Shown here: in pieces, positions 8,661 through 17,205 of the stretch | How the letters are laid out: each line of letters begins with the position of its first letter | How positions within the stretch are numbered: position 1 is the first letter of the stretch | NCBI GenBank assembly: GCA_964440805.1 | Contig: CAYTTR010000007.1 | Location: 15,211-79,210 of the forward strand | Direction of reading: 5' to 3' | From: CAYTTR01 sp964440805 | GTDB lineage: Bacteria; Acidobacteriota; Aminicenantia; Aminicenantales; Aminicenantaceae | DNA length: 64,000 bases | The notes under the pieces: generated by a model | Databases searched by the model: none | Told to the model about the DNA's origin: nothing | What the model saw: only the letters and a program-made list of their open reading frames with translations | Translations under genes and position numbers: made by a program

Positions 8661-9134
8661 ATGGTTCCGATCGAGGTTTTAAGAAGGTTTGACATATTCA
8701 GCGGGCTTTCCGACCCTGAATTGGAAAACATAAGTGAAATTGCTAAACTGGAAAAATACCGTCCCAATGCCCGGGTTTTCGAGGAGGATTCGCTGGCCGT
8801 GAAAATGTATCTGGTTCTTTATGGAAGAGTAGAAATCAGGCTGAGGAAGAGCCCCGAGAAGGATCCCTTGACAATCGATATTGTCGGCCCCGGTGAGATT
8901 TTTGGCTGGTCAGCAGTAACCAATCCTTACACCTTCACTGCTGCTGCCTGGACGGTGGAAGAATCTGAACTGGTAGCTATTGATGGAGGAGTTCTTCTCA
9001 AGCTTTTCAAAATCAACAACCACCTCGGTTACAAGGTTATGACAAGAATTGCCGGGGTTATATCAAAGAGATTCCGCCAGTTAAGCCAGAAACTTGTGGA
9101 CAATGCCTCTTTGGAGAAAGAAGTCCGGATGTAG
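8661..9134 (+). CDS. Stand-alone cyclic-nucleotide-binding domain protein
   Basis: 157 aa; AAAGGAGGG sits just before the ATG. Residues about 10-125 form a cNMP-binding (CRP-like) beta-roll: FSGLSDPELENISEIA, LYGRVEIRL, GPGEIFGWSAV. The phosphate-binding cassette is degenerate compared with CRP; the usual RxA is not clear. The C-terminal helix is present, but no helix-turn-helix follows, so this is not a classical Crp/Fnr regulator. It sits 55 nt after flxA and may be cotranscribed, which suggests an allosteric or ligand-sensing partner of the Flx-Hdr complex. That role is inference. Confidence 0.8.
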   Translation: MVPIEVLRRFDIFSGLSDPELENISEIAKLEKYRPNARVFEEDSLAVKMYLVLYGRVEIRLRKSPEKDPLTIDIVGPGEIFGWSAVTNPYTFTAAAWTVEESELVAIDGGVLLKLFKINNHLGYKVMTRIAGVISKRFRQLSQKLVDNASLEKEVRM

Positions 9135-9175
9135 AACAATATCCGGGAGAATAAGGCTCAGGTTGTTTTCAGTCT

Positions 9176-11122
9176 TCAAAGAAGCTCTTCCGCCACCTTG
9201 CCGTTTTTCGACCAGCCTTGTTTTCGGTAGTAAAGATCGAGGATTTTGTGGTGCAGGTCCTTACGGACTGTTTTTCCCCGATGCGGACCGGAGGTAAGAG
9301 GAACAGTCAGCTTTTGGGGAATGAAAGCGTCATAAGAGCGGTCTCTTCCTTGAATGTTGTTTAAATGCCTTTCCAGAGTATAAATTCTTCGGCCGCACTG
9401 GTTTAGAGTCTCCGGGGAATTTTCAAATCCGGTAAGAGTTTGGAAGAGAGATAGAAAAAGATCTGATGTAATATCGGCGCAGAAAAAATCACAAAGGCCG
9501 AGGGAATCAATGAGAGCTTTACTGTGCTGGGATTCAACCACATAAGCACTCAGGGCCTCTGCTTCTTTCAATCCTCCTTCTTCTGCCTGGATTGTCCAGG
9601 CATAGGTGTGGTCACCTCTTCCCCGGTTGGAGGTAGCATAGGCAGTGAACATGCCCGGAAAAACCTTAGGTTCGATACCGGCATAACCCAGGCCGCCGAA
9701 GGTAGTGGTGGCGCAAAAAGCTATCTCATCTATACAAGAGCTCGGTATTTCAGAGGACAGTTTTTCAATAACCAAATCAGTGTGGTCAGCAAAAAGATTT
9801 CCCAATGGTTCTCTTCTGTAGGCAAGATCTTTTATAAAATCTATCATTCGTGGAGCATTACCGAATGTTAGAGAACTATCCCATTTATCCAAGAACCCTT
9901 TTTCGGTCAACTCCATAACTGCAGCAGTTATACTGCCGAAGGTCATGGTGTCGATACCGAGCTCATTGGCCAGTTTATTCATGTGAAAGATAGCCTCTTT
10001 GTTTAAAATACAGCAATTTATCCAGAGAGCAATGGTTTCGAATTCGGGGCGAACTCCAGTTCCTGAATAGAGTGGTTTTGTCACCTGGGCTTCTCTGGAA
10101 CAAAAAATATGACGGCACCTGTTGCAGACATTGTGTTTTCCGGCCATCTCCAGGAAAGAGCCGGTAGAAACACCGGCATAATCCCTGGGAGAAAAATATC
10201 CTTCATCAAAGTTATGCCAGGGAAGGTACCCTCCTTTACTACCCAGGTAATTTCCGTTGAAAGCCCTATCCAGCCACCATGTTGTCCCGGTTTCCGGGCG
10301 AAAAGAGACTGTTTTCTGAGGATCAGCTACTGTGGATTTGACCAGTTCATCAAGTTGCCGGCTTAATTTTTGGAATGATTGAGTATCAGCATAGCCTACT
10401 TTTTCTCTGCCGGAGGCTGTAACAGCTACCAGGTTTTTAGAGCCAAAGACAGCCCCGGCTCCGCCTCTTCCAAAATTCCGGTGATAATCGGCGGTAAGAC
10501 AGGCAAATTCTACCTGGTTCCAGCCCGCCGGTCCCGGGCAGACAGTGGAGGAGCCTGGATGCTTGCGGGAGAGAAAACCAATCACTTCTGAGGTTCTGCG
10601 AAGAATCTTTTTTCCTTCTATTTCCTCAAATAGCTCATCTTCGGCCTTGATAATATGAGCCTTTCCATTCTCGAGGAGAAGGCGGACTGGTTGAGACGCC
10701 CGGTCATCGATTATGACCTGATCGAAGCCAGCCCTTTTTAGCCTGTTAGGAAATTGGCCTCCGCAGCTTGAATGAGTGATTAGCCCATAGAGAATTTTAT
10801 GTTCCGGAACCCAGGAACAGGGTTTAAGAGACCGGGTCATGGGGCTGATGAAGGAACAAGATCCTCTTCCGGCGGTGGGGATAAAGGTATCATTGGGAGC
10901 TGATGTACCCAGAATTATCCGATTTTCCGGGCCAAGCGGATCCCGGACCGGACCATTGTTTTTGAGTTTCAGAAAGAGCAAATATGCCTGAACCCCGCGG
11001 CCGCCGATATATTTTCTATATACTTCCGGGTCAGGGAGGCTGGTGGTGATTTTATTCTCCGAAAGGTCGATCCAGGCCCATTTGCCTGTGTAGCCATAAA
11101 AACCAGAAGTTTTTTGCTTCAT
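9176..11122 (-). CDS. aor: Aldehyde:ferredoxin oxidoreductase (tungsten AOR family)
   Basis: 648 aa; AAGGAGGAG precedes the ATG at 11122. The N-terminal domain is typical of the family (YTGKWAWIDLSENKI, YIGGRGVQAYLLF, GPENRIILGTSAPN, PTAGRGSCSF). PEFETIALW and the C-terminal SLGLC belong to the domains that hold the pterin and the 4Fe-4S cluster. The cluster motif is C333-X2-C336-X4-C341, one residue longer than the usual CX2CX3C. The enzyme would oxidise aldehydes or reduce acids with ferredoxin using a bis-pyranopterin W or Mo centre. It is convergent with the hdrA-flx operon (41 nt between ends), so a functional link through ferredoxin is possible but not shown by shared transcription. Confidence 0.9.
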   Translation of the reverse strand: MKQKTSGFYGYTGKWAWIDLSENKITTSLPDPEVYRKYIGGRGVQAYLLFLKLKNNGPVRDPLGPENRIILGTSAPNDTFIPTAGRGSCSFISPMTRSLKPCSWVPEHKILYGLITHSSCGGQFPNRLKRAGFDQVIIDDRASQPVRLLLENGKAHIIKAEDELFEEIEGKKILRRTSEVIGFLSRKHPGSSTVCPGPAGWNQVEFACLTADYHRNFGRGGAGAVFGSKNLVAVTASGREKVGYADTQSFQKLSRQLDELVKSTVADPQKTVSFRPETGTTWWLDRAFNGNYLGSKGGYLPWHNFDEGYFSPRDYAGVSTGSFLEMAGKHNVCNRCRHIFCSREAQVTKPLYSGTGVRPEFETIALWINCCILNKEAIFHMNKLANELGIDTMTFGSITAAVMELTEKGFLDKWDSSLTFGNAPRMIDFIKDLAYRREPLGNLFADHTDLVIEKLSSEIPSSCIDEIAFCATTTFGGLGYAGIEPKVFPGMFTAYATSNRGRGDHTYAWTIQAEEGGLKEAEALSAYVVESQHSKALIDSLGLCDFFCADITSDLFLSLFQTLTGFENSPETLNQCGRRIYTLERHLNNIQGRDRSYDAFIPQKLTVPLTSGPHRGKTVRKDLHHKILDLYYRKQGWSKNGKVAEELL

Positions 11123-11455
11123 TACTCCTCCTTAGTCTTTATCCGGGTTACTTGAAGAAAATGAGCTTATCATAGGCCGGAAGTCAGGGTCAATTGTTTA
11201 ACCTCGACCTGCCTCGGCACGGAAGTTTAAATGGCTTATTAATTCTACCAATCTTGACAAGTTTTGCCATTTAGGTTTTTATATAGGGCAATAAAGGAAG
11301 CTGGTTGAAGGAGGAAATCAAGGAATGGAAAGGGTCGAGTTAGTCATAGACTATTCATAGAAAATGCTGATACCAAAATTGTAAAAGATAAATAATTGTA
11401 AATTAAAATATCAGACTTTATGATTAAAAAATTATAGACTGGCTCAAGGTGAAAT
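11123..11455. other. Intergenic region with a decayed fragment of repeat A
   Basis: 333 bases between the divergent aor and ABC-F genes. No open frame of note. At 11339-11375 the sequence GACTATTCATAGAAAATG and the nearby CTGATACC match the left end of repeat A (GACTATTCATAAAAAAGG, CCGATACC). The opposite end of the element is not present. The rest is A/T-rich and presumably holds both promoters. Confidence 0.6.
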
Positions 11456-13423
11456 ATGCTTCAGTTGAAAGATATATATTATTCTATTGGAGAAGCTGAG
11501 CTCCTTAAGGGAATTACCTGGATGGTTAATCCTGGCAAAAAATTGATTTTAACCGGGCCCAACGGGTCGGGAAAAACAACTCTTCTCCGGATTATTAACG
11601 GAGAAATTGACTCGCAGAAGGGAAGTATCATTAAGCCTCAGAACTACCGGATTGGGTACCTTCCCCAGGAAGAAGTTGTTACTGGAGAGGGGTCTGTTCT
11701 GGAAAATGTACTATTGGGAAAACCAAAGATTCTTGCCCTGGAGAAAAAAATAAAAGAACTCCATAAAGCCTTGGAGTTCCCTGGCCCTGAATATAACTCA
11801 CTTCTGGATAAACTGGGGAGTCTGGAGGAGCAATATCAAGCCCTGGGAGGATATCAGGTTGAAGCATCGGCCAAAGCTCTTCTTTCCGGCTTGGGTTTTT
11901 CTGAAGATGAATTTGAAAAGGATTATTCTGAGCTAAGTGGAGGTTGGTGTATGAGAGCTTATTTAGCTCGCCTCCTTCTCCATGAGCCCGATCTCCTTCT
12001 CCTCGATGAGCCCACCAATCATCTTGATCTTCCCTCAATGGAATGGCTGGAACAGTATCTGCTTCAATTCAAAGGTACTATCATTCTGGTTACCCATGAC
12101 CGTTATTTTATAGACAGACTGGCCGATGAGATCTATGAACTTGACCGGGGAGAACTTTCCCGTTACCCAGGAAACTATAAAATTTTCCTTCAACAAAAGG
12201 AACAAAAAATTAACCTCCTTAGAAAAAAAAGAGAAGAGCAACTTTCAGAGAGAGAAAGATTAATCCGTTTCATCAATCGTTACCGGAGCGATAAAAAAAG
12301 AGCTGCCCAGGTGCAAAGCAGAATTAAGATGCTGGAAAAACTGGAGATTATAGATGTTCCTCCTCAACCGGAATGTCCGGAATTCAGTTTGTCTGTTCCA
12401 GTCCAAAGCTTCAAGGATGTTCTCACCATAGATAAAGTTTCTTTTCGTTATGATAAAGATTGGATTCTCAGAAAGACCAGCCTTTCACTGAACCGGGGAG
12501 ACAAAGTAGCCCTGGTTGGACCCAATGGGGCAGGGAAGACCACTCTCACCCGGCTGATAGCCGGTGACCTTTCGCCTCGGGAGGGAATTATAAGACTGGG
12601 AGAGAGAACAGTTCTTGGATATTATGCCCAGCATCAGATCCTGGCTTTGAATCTGAATAATACCGTCTTTAGTGAGGTGGCTTCAACTGTTGCCCAGGAG
12701 CATATTCCCCGGATAAGGGATGTGCTGGGGATATTTCAATTCAGTGGAGATGAAGTATTCAAGAAGATTAAAGTTCTTTCAGGCGGAGAGAAAGCCCGGG
12801 TGACTTTAGCAAAAATACTTTTATCTTTAGTCAATTTTCTTATCATGGACGAGCCCACCACTCATCTGGATATGACAGCCCGGGAGGCGTTGGAAGAAGC
12901 TCTGCAGAAATATGAAGGTACTCTTATTTTAATTTCTCATGACCGTTACTTTCTTGACCAGATAGTAAACAGAGTAGTAGAGCTTCGAAACGGGCAGCTT
13001 GAGGAATACTATGGCAATTATTCTTATTATCTGGAAAAGAAAGAGAAAGAGAAGGAAGAACTGAAAGAGCAAAGCGAGTCGCAGGAGAAAGAAAAACTTG
13101 TGGAGAAGGCAGGCCCAAATTCCGGCCGAAAGACAAAGGAGCAAAAAAGAAAAGAAGCTGAAGCTCGCCAGGCAATCAGTCAGAAAAGGGCTCGATTAAG
13201 ACGGGAAATAGGAGAATTTGAGAATGAAATAAAGCAGTTGGAAGAAAGGAAAAGAAACCTGGAAGCTTTTCTTGCCAGGCCAGAAACATACAAGGAGAAA
13301 GGAAAAGAAGTTGCCGGCCTTCAAAAAGATTATGCTTATGCAGGGAAAAGACTGGAGGAACTTTACCGAAGACGGGAGAAGGCCGAACATCAGCTCGAAG
13401 AACTGCTGGCTTCTCTTCCTTAA
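11456..13423 (+). CDS. ABC-F family ATPase (Uup/EttA-like ribosome-associated factor)
   Basis: 655 aa. Two ABC cassettes in one chain without transmembrane segments define the ABC-F family. Cassette 1 has Walker A GPNGSGKTT, signature LSGGW and Walker B LLLLDEPTNHLD. Cassette 2 has GPNGAGKTT, LSGGE and LIMDEPTTHLD. The interdomain linker (about 225-310) is basic, as in proteins that contact the tRNA P site. The C-terminal 130 residues are a charged coiled coil like that of Uup. ABC-F proteins act on stalled or paused ribosomes, and some give antibiotic resistance. The exact subgroup is not clear from motifs alone. AAGGTG precedes the ATG. Confidence 0.9.
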   Translation: MLQLKDIYYSIGEAELLKGITWMVNPGKKLILTGPNGSGKTTLLRIINGEIDSQKGSIIKPQNYRIGYLPQEEVVTGEGSVLENVLLGKPKILALEKKIKELHKALEFPGPEYNSLLDKLGSLEEQYQALGGYQVEASAKALLSGLGFSEDEFEKDYSELSGGWCMRAYLARLLLHEPDLLLLDEPTNHLDLPSMEWLEQYLLQFKGTIILVTHDRYFIDRLADEIYELDRGELSRYPGNYKIFLQQKEQKINLLRKKREEQLSERERLIRFINRYRSDKKRAAQVQSRIKMLEKLEIIDVPPQPECPEFSLSVPVQSFKDVLTIDKVSFRYDKDWILRKTSLSLNRGDKVALVGPNGAGKTTLTRLIAGDLSPREGIIRLGERTVLGYYAQHQILALNLNNTVFSEVASTVAQEHIPRIRDVLGIFQFSGDEVFKKIKVLSGGEKARVTLAKILLSLVNFLIMDEPTTHLDMTAREALEEALQKYEGTLILISHDRYFLDQIVNRVVELRNGQLEEYYGNYSYYLEKKEKEKEELKEQSESQEKEKLVEKAGPNSGRKTKEQKRKEAEARQAISQKRARLRREIGEFENEIKQLEERKRNLEAFLARPETYKEKGKEVAGLQKDYAYAGKRLEELYRRREKAEHQLEELLASLP

Positions 13424-13814
13424 ACATGGTGACTTGAAATATGCGGATAATTAATTTTGAAAAAAGAGTAAAAATCCTGTTTAGTTTTTGTTAGAATACC
13501 TTCTTATCTGTTGCCACTTAGTGATGGATAAAAGGATAAATGTCATTCATTAAGCTAATTACCCATGGCGGACTTGCCACACGCGACGGATGAAAATGAT
13601 TATTTTTAATTTCTGCGAATGCCGGTTGCTTTTTTTGCTCGTCTCGCCCTATCTAAACTTAAAGCACATTTTGACTCAACCGAATAGACTGAACAGACGG
13701 AATAGACTTAATAGACATTTAAGCTAATTTTTATGGACAGTATTTCCTCTTAATAGCAATGAAAATGCTCACTTTCAATCTAAATAAACCGAATAAACTT
13801 ATTATAAATATTTC
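13424..13814. other. Intergenic region filled by repeat B copy B2 and a GAATAGAC-like tail
   Basis: 391 bases. Copy B2 occupies 13552-13664. It is followed by short degenerate units of the type GAATAGACTGAACAGACGG (13680-13715) and a second, strongly diverged B-like start (AAGCTAATTTTTATGG at 13721). The last bases before the next gene (TATAAA at 13803-13808) could be a -10 element. Confidence 0.6.
13552..13715 (+). repeat. Dispersed repeat B, copy B2, with short tandem tail
   Basis: Starts AAGCTAATTACCCATGGCGG, then CGGATGAAAATGATTAT, TTTCTGCGAATGCCGGTTGC and CTCGTCTCGCC. It is close to B1 (3141) and, inverted, to B4 (57682-57729); the second half is shared with B3 (37553-37620). The tail consists of GAATAGAC/GAACAGAC/GAATAGAC/TAATAGAC units. 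Confidence 0.7.
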
Positions 13815-14894
13815 ATGAGACTTGATACTCTGAAAAAGATACTTCTTTTAATTACTGTTCTTTATGTTTTCACATTTTCCATTCAGTTAATGAGTTCTTC
13901 TTTCAAGCTTATGGGCGAAGGTTTTGCCCAAACTCTTATTGAAACTACAGCCAATCCGATAGTAGGCCTTCTGATTGGAATACTGACTACAAGTATTATC
14001 CAGAGTTCTTCCACCACAACTTCTATTGTTGTGGGATGTGTAGCCGGCGGAGTACTTACTCTCCAAGGAGCAATTCCCATAATTATGGGGGCCAACATTG
14101 GAACAACTATTACCAACACCATTGTCTCCATCGGCCATGTTACCAGGCGGAATGAATTTCAGAGAGCCTTTGCCGCCTCAGTTGTTCATGATTTTTTTAA
14201 TATTATGGCTGTACTTATCATTTTTCCCCTTGAGATGGCTTTTCATTTTCTGGAGAAAATTTCTGTGGGGCTGGCTGATGCTTTTGAGGGAATTGGGGGG
14301 ATGGAATTCCTCAGCCCATTGAAATTAATCACTGAGCCTCTAATTAATTTGGTACAGAGTATTTTGCCTGTTCCTTTTTTAATTGTCATTGTCTCCTTGG
14401 CTTTGCTTTTTTTCTCCCTTATCCAATTGGTTCGGATAATGAGGTCACTGTTGGTCTCTCAGATTGAAATATTTCTGGATAAATATCTCTTTAAAAATGA
14501 TGCTACAGCCTTTCTGCTGGCCATTGTAGTAACCTCTATTATACAAAGCAGCTCAATTACCACCTCCCTCATTGTTCCTCTGGTAGGAGCTGGTTTGCTC
14601 ACTGTAAGGAGGATTTTTCCTTATACCCTGGGGGCCAATATTGGAACTACTGTTACTGCTATGCTGGCTTCCTTTGCCTCCCTCAATCCGGTGGCTGTTT
14701 CAGTTGCCTTCACCCATCTGTTTTTTAACATATTTGGTATTATTATAATTTATCCTATCAAATTCGTACCTATCTGGATGGCCGAAACCTTCTCCGTAAT
14801 AACCGCCAAATCAAAGAAAAACACGATCGTCTTTCTGATCTCGTATTTTTTACTTCACATAATTCCTTTAATTTATTTTTTGTTTGTGAAATAA
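13815..14894 (+). CDS. Na/phosphate cotransporter family membrane protein
   Basis: 359 aa, about eight to nine hydrophobic segments. It contains the two inverted-repeat QSSS motifs typical of NptA/SLC34-type Na/Pi cotransporters: TSIIQSSSTTTSIVVG near residue 58 and TSIIQSSSITTSLIVP near residue 240, each followed by GANIGTT. It probably imports phosphate with sodium. The gene is followed by a PhoU-like gene, which is the normal pairing. There is no Shine-Dalgarno before the ATG; TATAAA ends 7 nt upstream, so the mRNA may be nearly leaderless. Confidence 0.9.
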   Translation: MRLDTLKKILLLITVLYVFTFSIQLMSSSFKLMGEGFAQTLIETTANPIVGLLIGILTTSIIQSSSTTTSIVVGCVAGGVLTLQGAIPIIMGANIGTTITNTIVSIGHVTRRNEFQRAFAASVVHDFFNIMAVLIIFPLEMAFHFLEKISVGLADAFEGIGGMEFLSPLKLITEPLINLVQSILPVPFLIVIVSLALLFFSLIQLVRIMRSLLVSQIEIFLDKYLFKNDATAFLLAIVVTSIIQSSSITTSLIVPLVGAGLLTVRRIFPYTLGANIGTTVTAMLASFASLNPVAVSVAFTHLFFNIFGIIIIYPIKFVPIWMAETFSVITAKSKKNTIVFLISYFLLHIIPLIYFLFVK

Positions 14895-14936
14895 AGACAA
14901 TGAGAATTATAATAAGAATATAAGCAGGGGAAGAAA

Positions 14937-15617
14937 ATGTTTAAAAAAATATTTGCTGTCTGGAAAAAAGAGGGATTGCTGAAAAAGGCTCTGGAGAACA
15001 CCGAAGTAATGTTCGAGCTTGTGTCCAAGAATTTCGACCGGGCTAATGAGCAGCTAATCAAAGATATTGATGTCAAGCAAGCCAAAATCTATATGACAGA
15101 TAAAGAAATAAATGAATGTGAAAAGGATGTCCGGCGCAGAATTCTGGAACATCTTTCCATTAATCCAAAGCAGGATTTGAGTTATTCCTTGATCTTAATT
15201 ACGGTGGTCAAGGATTTGGAAAGAATTGGGGATTACGTCAAGAATATTGTTGAACTGGCCCAGCACTATCCCCGTAAACTTCCCGAATCTCCCTATTCTT
15301 CAGAACTTATCAAAATTAGTGATAAAATGAGTCTTGTTCTTAAGGATTCGCTAAGAGTTTTCAGGGAAACAGACAAGCAGAAAGCCGAAGAATATTACAG
15401 ATTTCACAGAGAAGTAACGGAAAAAACCGACAGTATGATTCTTCACATTATGGATGATGATACATTGTTGGTTCGGGAGGCGGTTGTTTTTGCCTTGTTT
15501 TCCCGTTATTTAAAAAGAATCGCAGCCCACCTGGGAAATATTCTGACTACTATTATCAATCCCTTTCATCTGGTTGGCTATGGAATCGATCCCGGCAAAA
15601 ATGAAGAAGTTGAGTAG
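14937..15617 (+). CDS. PhoU-domain protein
   Basis: 226 aa with AGGGGAAG before the ATG. It is an all-helical protein with the PhoU metal-binding pattern: DKEINECEKDVRRRILEHL and DLERIGDYVKNIVELA in the first repeat, and RYLKRIAAHLGNILTTII in the second. Single PhoU domains of this size are commonly fused or adjacent to Na/Pi cotransporters and are thought to restrain phosphate uptake. It lies 42 nt downstream of the transporter, on the same strand. The 3' end is 6 nt from the convergent serC. Confidence 0.87.
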   Translation: MFKKIFAVWKKEGLLKKALENTEVMFELVSKNFDRANEQLIKDIDVKQAKIYMTDKEINECEKDVRRRILEHLSINPKQDLSYSLILITVVKDLERIGDYVKNIVELAQHYPRKLPESPYSSELIKISDKMSLVLKDSLRVFRETDKQKAEEYYRFHREVTEKTDSMILHIMDDDTLLVREAVVFALFSRYLKRIAAHLGNILTTIINPFHLVGYGIDPGKNEEVE

Positions 15618-15623
15618 CAGGAT

Positions 15624-16736
15624 TTATGTAACTTCGTTGTAAGCCCATTCCAGCCACCGGCAGACAATTTCAAGATCAGATTTCTCCACTGTTGCTCCAC
15701 ACCAGAATCTGAGACCCGGAGGTGCTTCCCGGTAAGAGCCGCAGTCAAAGGCAACTTTCTCATCGGCTAAGAGTTTAATCAGATTATTAAGCTTTTCCTC
15801 GGGAAGGTCGACCGTGAAACAGACGCTGGTATTAGACCGAATTTCTTTGTTTTCTGCCAGAAAATCAATCCAATCATGTCTTGCCACAAAATCCTCAAAA
15901 ACCTGGAGGTTCTGATTACTCCTCTCAATTAAGGCTGACAGTCCTCCAATGGACTCAGCCCAGCGCAGTGCAGTTAAGTAATCCTCATTGCAGAGCATGG
16001 AAGGAGTGTTAATAGTAGAACCTTCGAAGATTCCTTCTATAAGCTTTCCTTTTTTTGTCATCCGGAAGATTTTGGGCATAGGCCAAGGAGGTGAATAGGT
16101 CAGAAGACGTTCTACAGCCCGGCGGGATAGAATTAACATCCCGTGGGCAGCTTCTCCGCCCAGAACTTTCTGCCATGAATAAGTGATGACATCAAGTTTA
16201 TGGTAAGGTATTTCCATGGCAAAGATAGCTGAAGTTGCGTCGCATAAGGTTAATCCTTCCCGTTCATCGGAAATCCAGTCCCCGTTGGGAACTTTGACTC
16301 CGCTGGTAGTCCCGTTCCAGACGAAAACCACATCGTTTTTAAAGTCTGTTTGAGATAGGTCTGGAAGCTTACCGTAGTCAGCCTGGAAAACTCTGGCCTT
16401 TTCCAGTTTAAGCTGGCCGGTGATATCAGTGGCCCATCCCTTACCAAAAGATTCCCAGTAAAAAACATCCACCCCTCTTGGACCCAATAGTGACCACATG
16501 GCCATCTCGAAGGCCCCGGTATCAGATGCGGGAACTATTCCCACTAAGTAATCCGGAGGGAGACCAAGAATTTCCTTAGTTTTCTGGATGGATTCAGCCA
16601 GCTTTGCCTTTCCCAGGCTGCTCCGGTGGGAGCGCCCCAGAGGAGCATCCTTCAACTCATCAAGGGTAAATCCTGGGTGTTTGGCACAAGGGCCCGAAGA
16701 AAAATTAGGGCATTTTGGTTTAACAGCAGGTTTCAT
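15624..16736 (-). CDS. serC: Phosphoserine aminotransferase, SerC-2 type
   Basis: 370 aa; AGGGAGGA precedes the ATG. It is a class V PLP aminotransferase: the N-terminus CPNFSSGPCAKHPGF and RSHRSSLGKAKL match the phosphoserine transaminase variant found in alphaproteobacteria and methanogens rather than the E. coli form. DATSAIFAMEIPY precedes the PLP lysine in SWQKVLGGEAAHG. The C-terminus GLRFWCGATVEKSDL is also typical. It converts 3-phosphohydroxypyruvate and glutamate to phosphoserine. No other serine-pathway gene is adjacent. The subfamily assignment rests on remembered motifs. Confidence 0.88.
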   Translation of the reverse strand: MKPAVKPKCPNFSSGPCAKHPGFTLDELKDAPLGRSHRSSLGKAKLAESIQKTKEILGLPPDYLVGIVPASDTGAFEMAMWSLLGPRGVDVFYWESFGKGWATDITGQLKLEKARVFQADYGKLPDLSQTDFKNDVVFVWNGTTSGVKVPNGDWISDEREGLTLCDATSAIFAMEIPYHKLDVITYSWQKVLGGEAAHGMLILSRRAVERLLTYSPPWPMPKIFRMTKKGKLIEGIFEGSTINTPSMLCNEDYLTALRWAESIGGLSALIERSNQNLQVFEDFVARHDWIDFLAENKEIRSNTSVCFTVDLPEEKLNNLIKLLADEKVAFDCGSYREAPPGLRFWCGATVEKSDLEIVCRWLEWAYNEVT

Positions 16737-17067
16737 TTCTATTTCCTCCCTATGACTAATAATTCAAAAAAATAAAGGCAAATTTATTTTGACATAGAAA
16801 AAAAAGGTTTTCAACAGCTCATCTTCTAAGGAGTGTCCCCAGCTCATATACTGTGCTAAGTGATGGTTAATCATTTATATTTATTTTCAATAGTTACTAA
16901 AAGAAAAATGATTATACTTGAATCTATTATCATTTAAATAAGTAGAAAATGTAAATATTGTTAACCGAAATGTAAATATATTTTATTGATATTAAAATAT
17001 TCAGAGTAAAATATCTGAAATACCAGAGCTTGTATTTAGATTTTTATTCCTGGATTTGGCATGAATA
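16737..17067. other. A/T-rich intergenic region upstream of serC and of the Fis-type gene
   Basis: About 330 bases, strongly A/T-rich, with no open frame or repeat that I can support apart from the sigma-54-like promoter at its right edge. Confidence 0.5.
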
Positions 17068-17071
17068 ATGC
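17057..17071 (+). promoter_or_regulatory. Sigma-54-type promoter candidate
   Basis: TGGCATGAATAATGC matches the -24/-12 pattern: GG (17058-17059) and GC (17070-17071) are separated by exactly 10 nt, and the TGGCAT half is near consensus; the -12 half is ATGC instead of TTGC. Transcription would start near 17083, upstream of the Fis-type HTH gene. Confidence 0.5.
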
Positions 17072-17205
17072 AGCACAATTTATTGGAAAAAAAATTGGAG
17101 CAAAGTGTGCGTCTGAGAAAAAATGGGGAAGAGATTCTTTTGAATCACGTGAGGGGAAATCTCAAAGAGGATTTGGAGGTTTTGATTGATGACGAAATTA
17201 AATGA
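17068..17205 (+). CDS. Possible small charged protein, 45 aa
   Basis: An uninterrupted frame of 45 codons (MQHNLLEKKLEQSVRL...) ending at TGA 17203-17205. It overlaps the start of the next gene by 17 nt, as in a coupled operon. Its composition (Leu/Glu/Lys-rich, predicted helical) looks protein-like. Against it, no good ribosome site precedes the ATG, and the ATG lies within the -12 element of the sigma-54-like promoter; if that promoter is used, translation would have to start at the internal GTG (17107). No family was recognised. Confidence 0.4.
   Translation: MQHNLLEKKLEQSVRLRKNGEEILLNHVRGNLKEDLEVLIDDEIK

Noticed and set aside
13673..13715. Short regularly spaced GAATAGAC-like units considered as a CRISPR
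   Set aside because: Units are only about 9-11 bp, imperfect and contiguous, with no spacers and no cas genes nearby.
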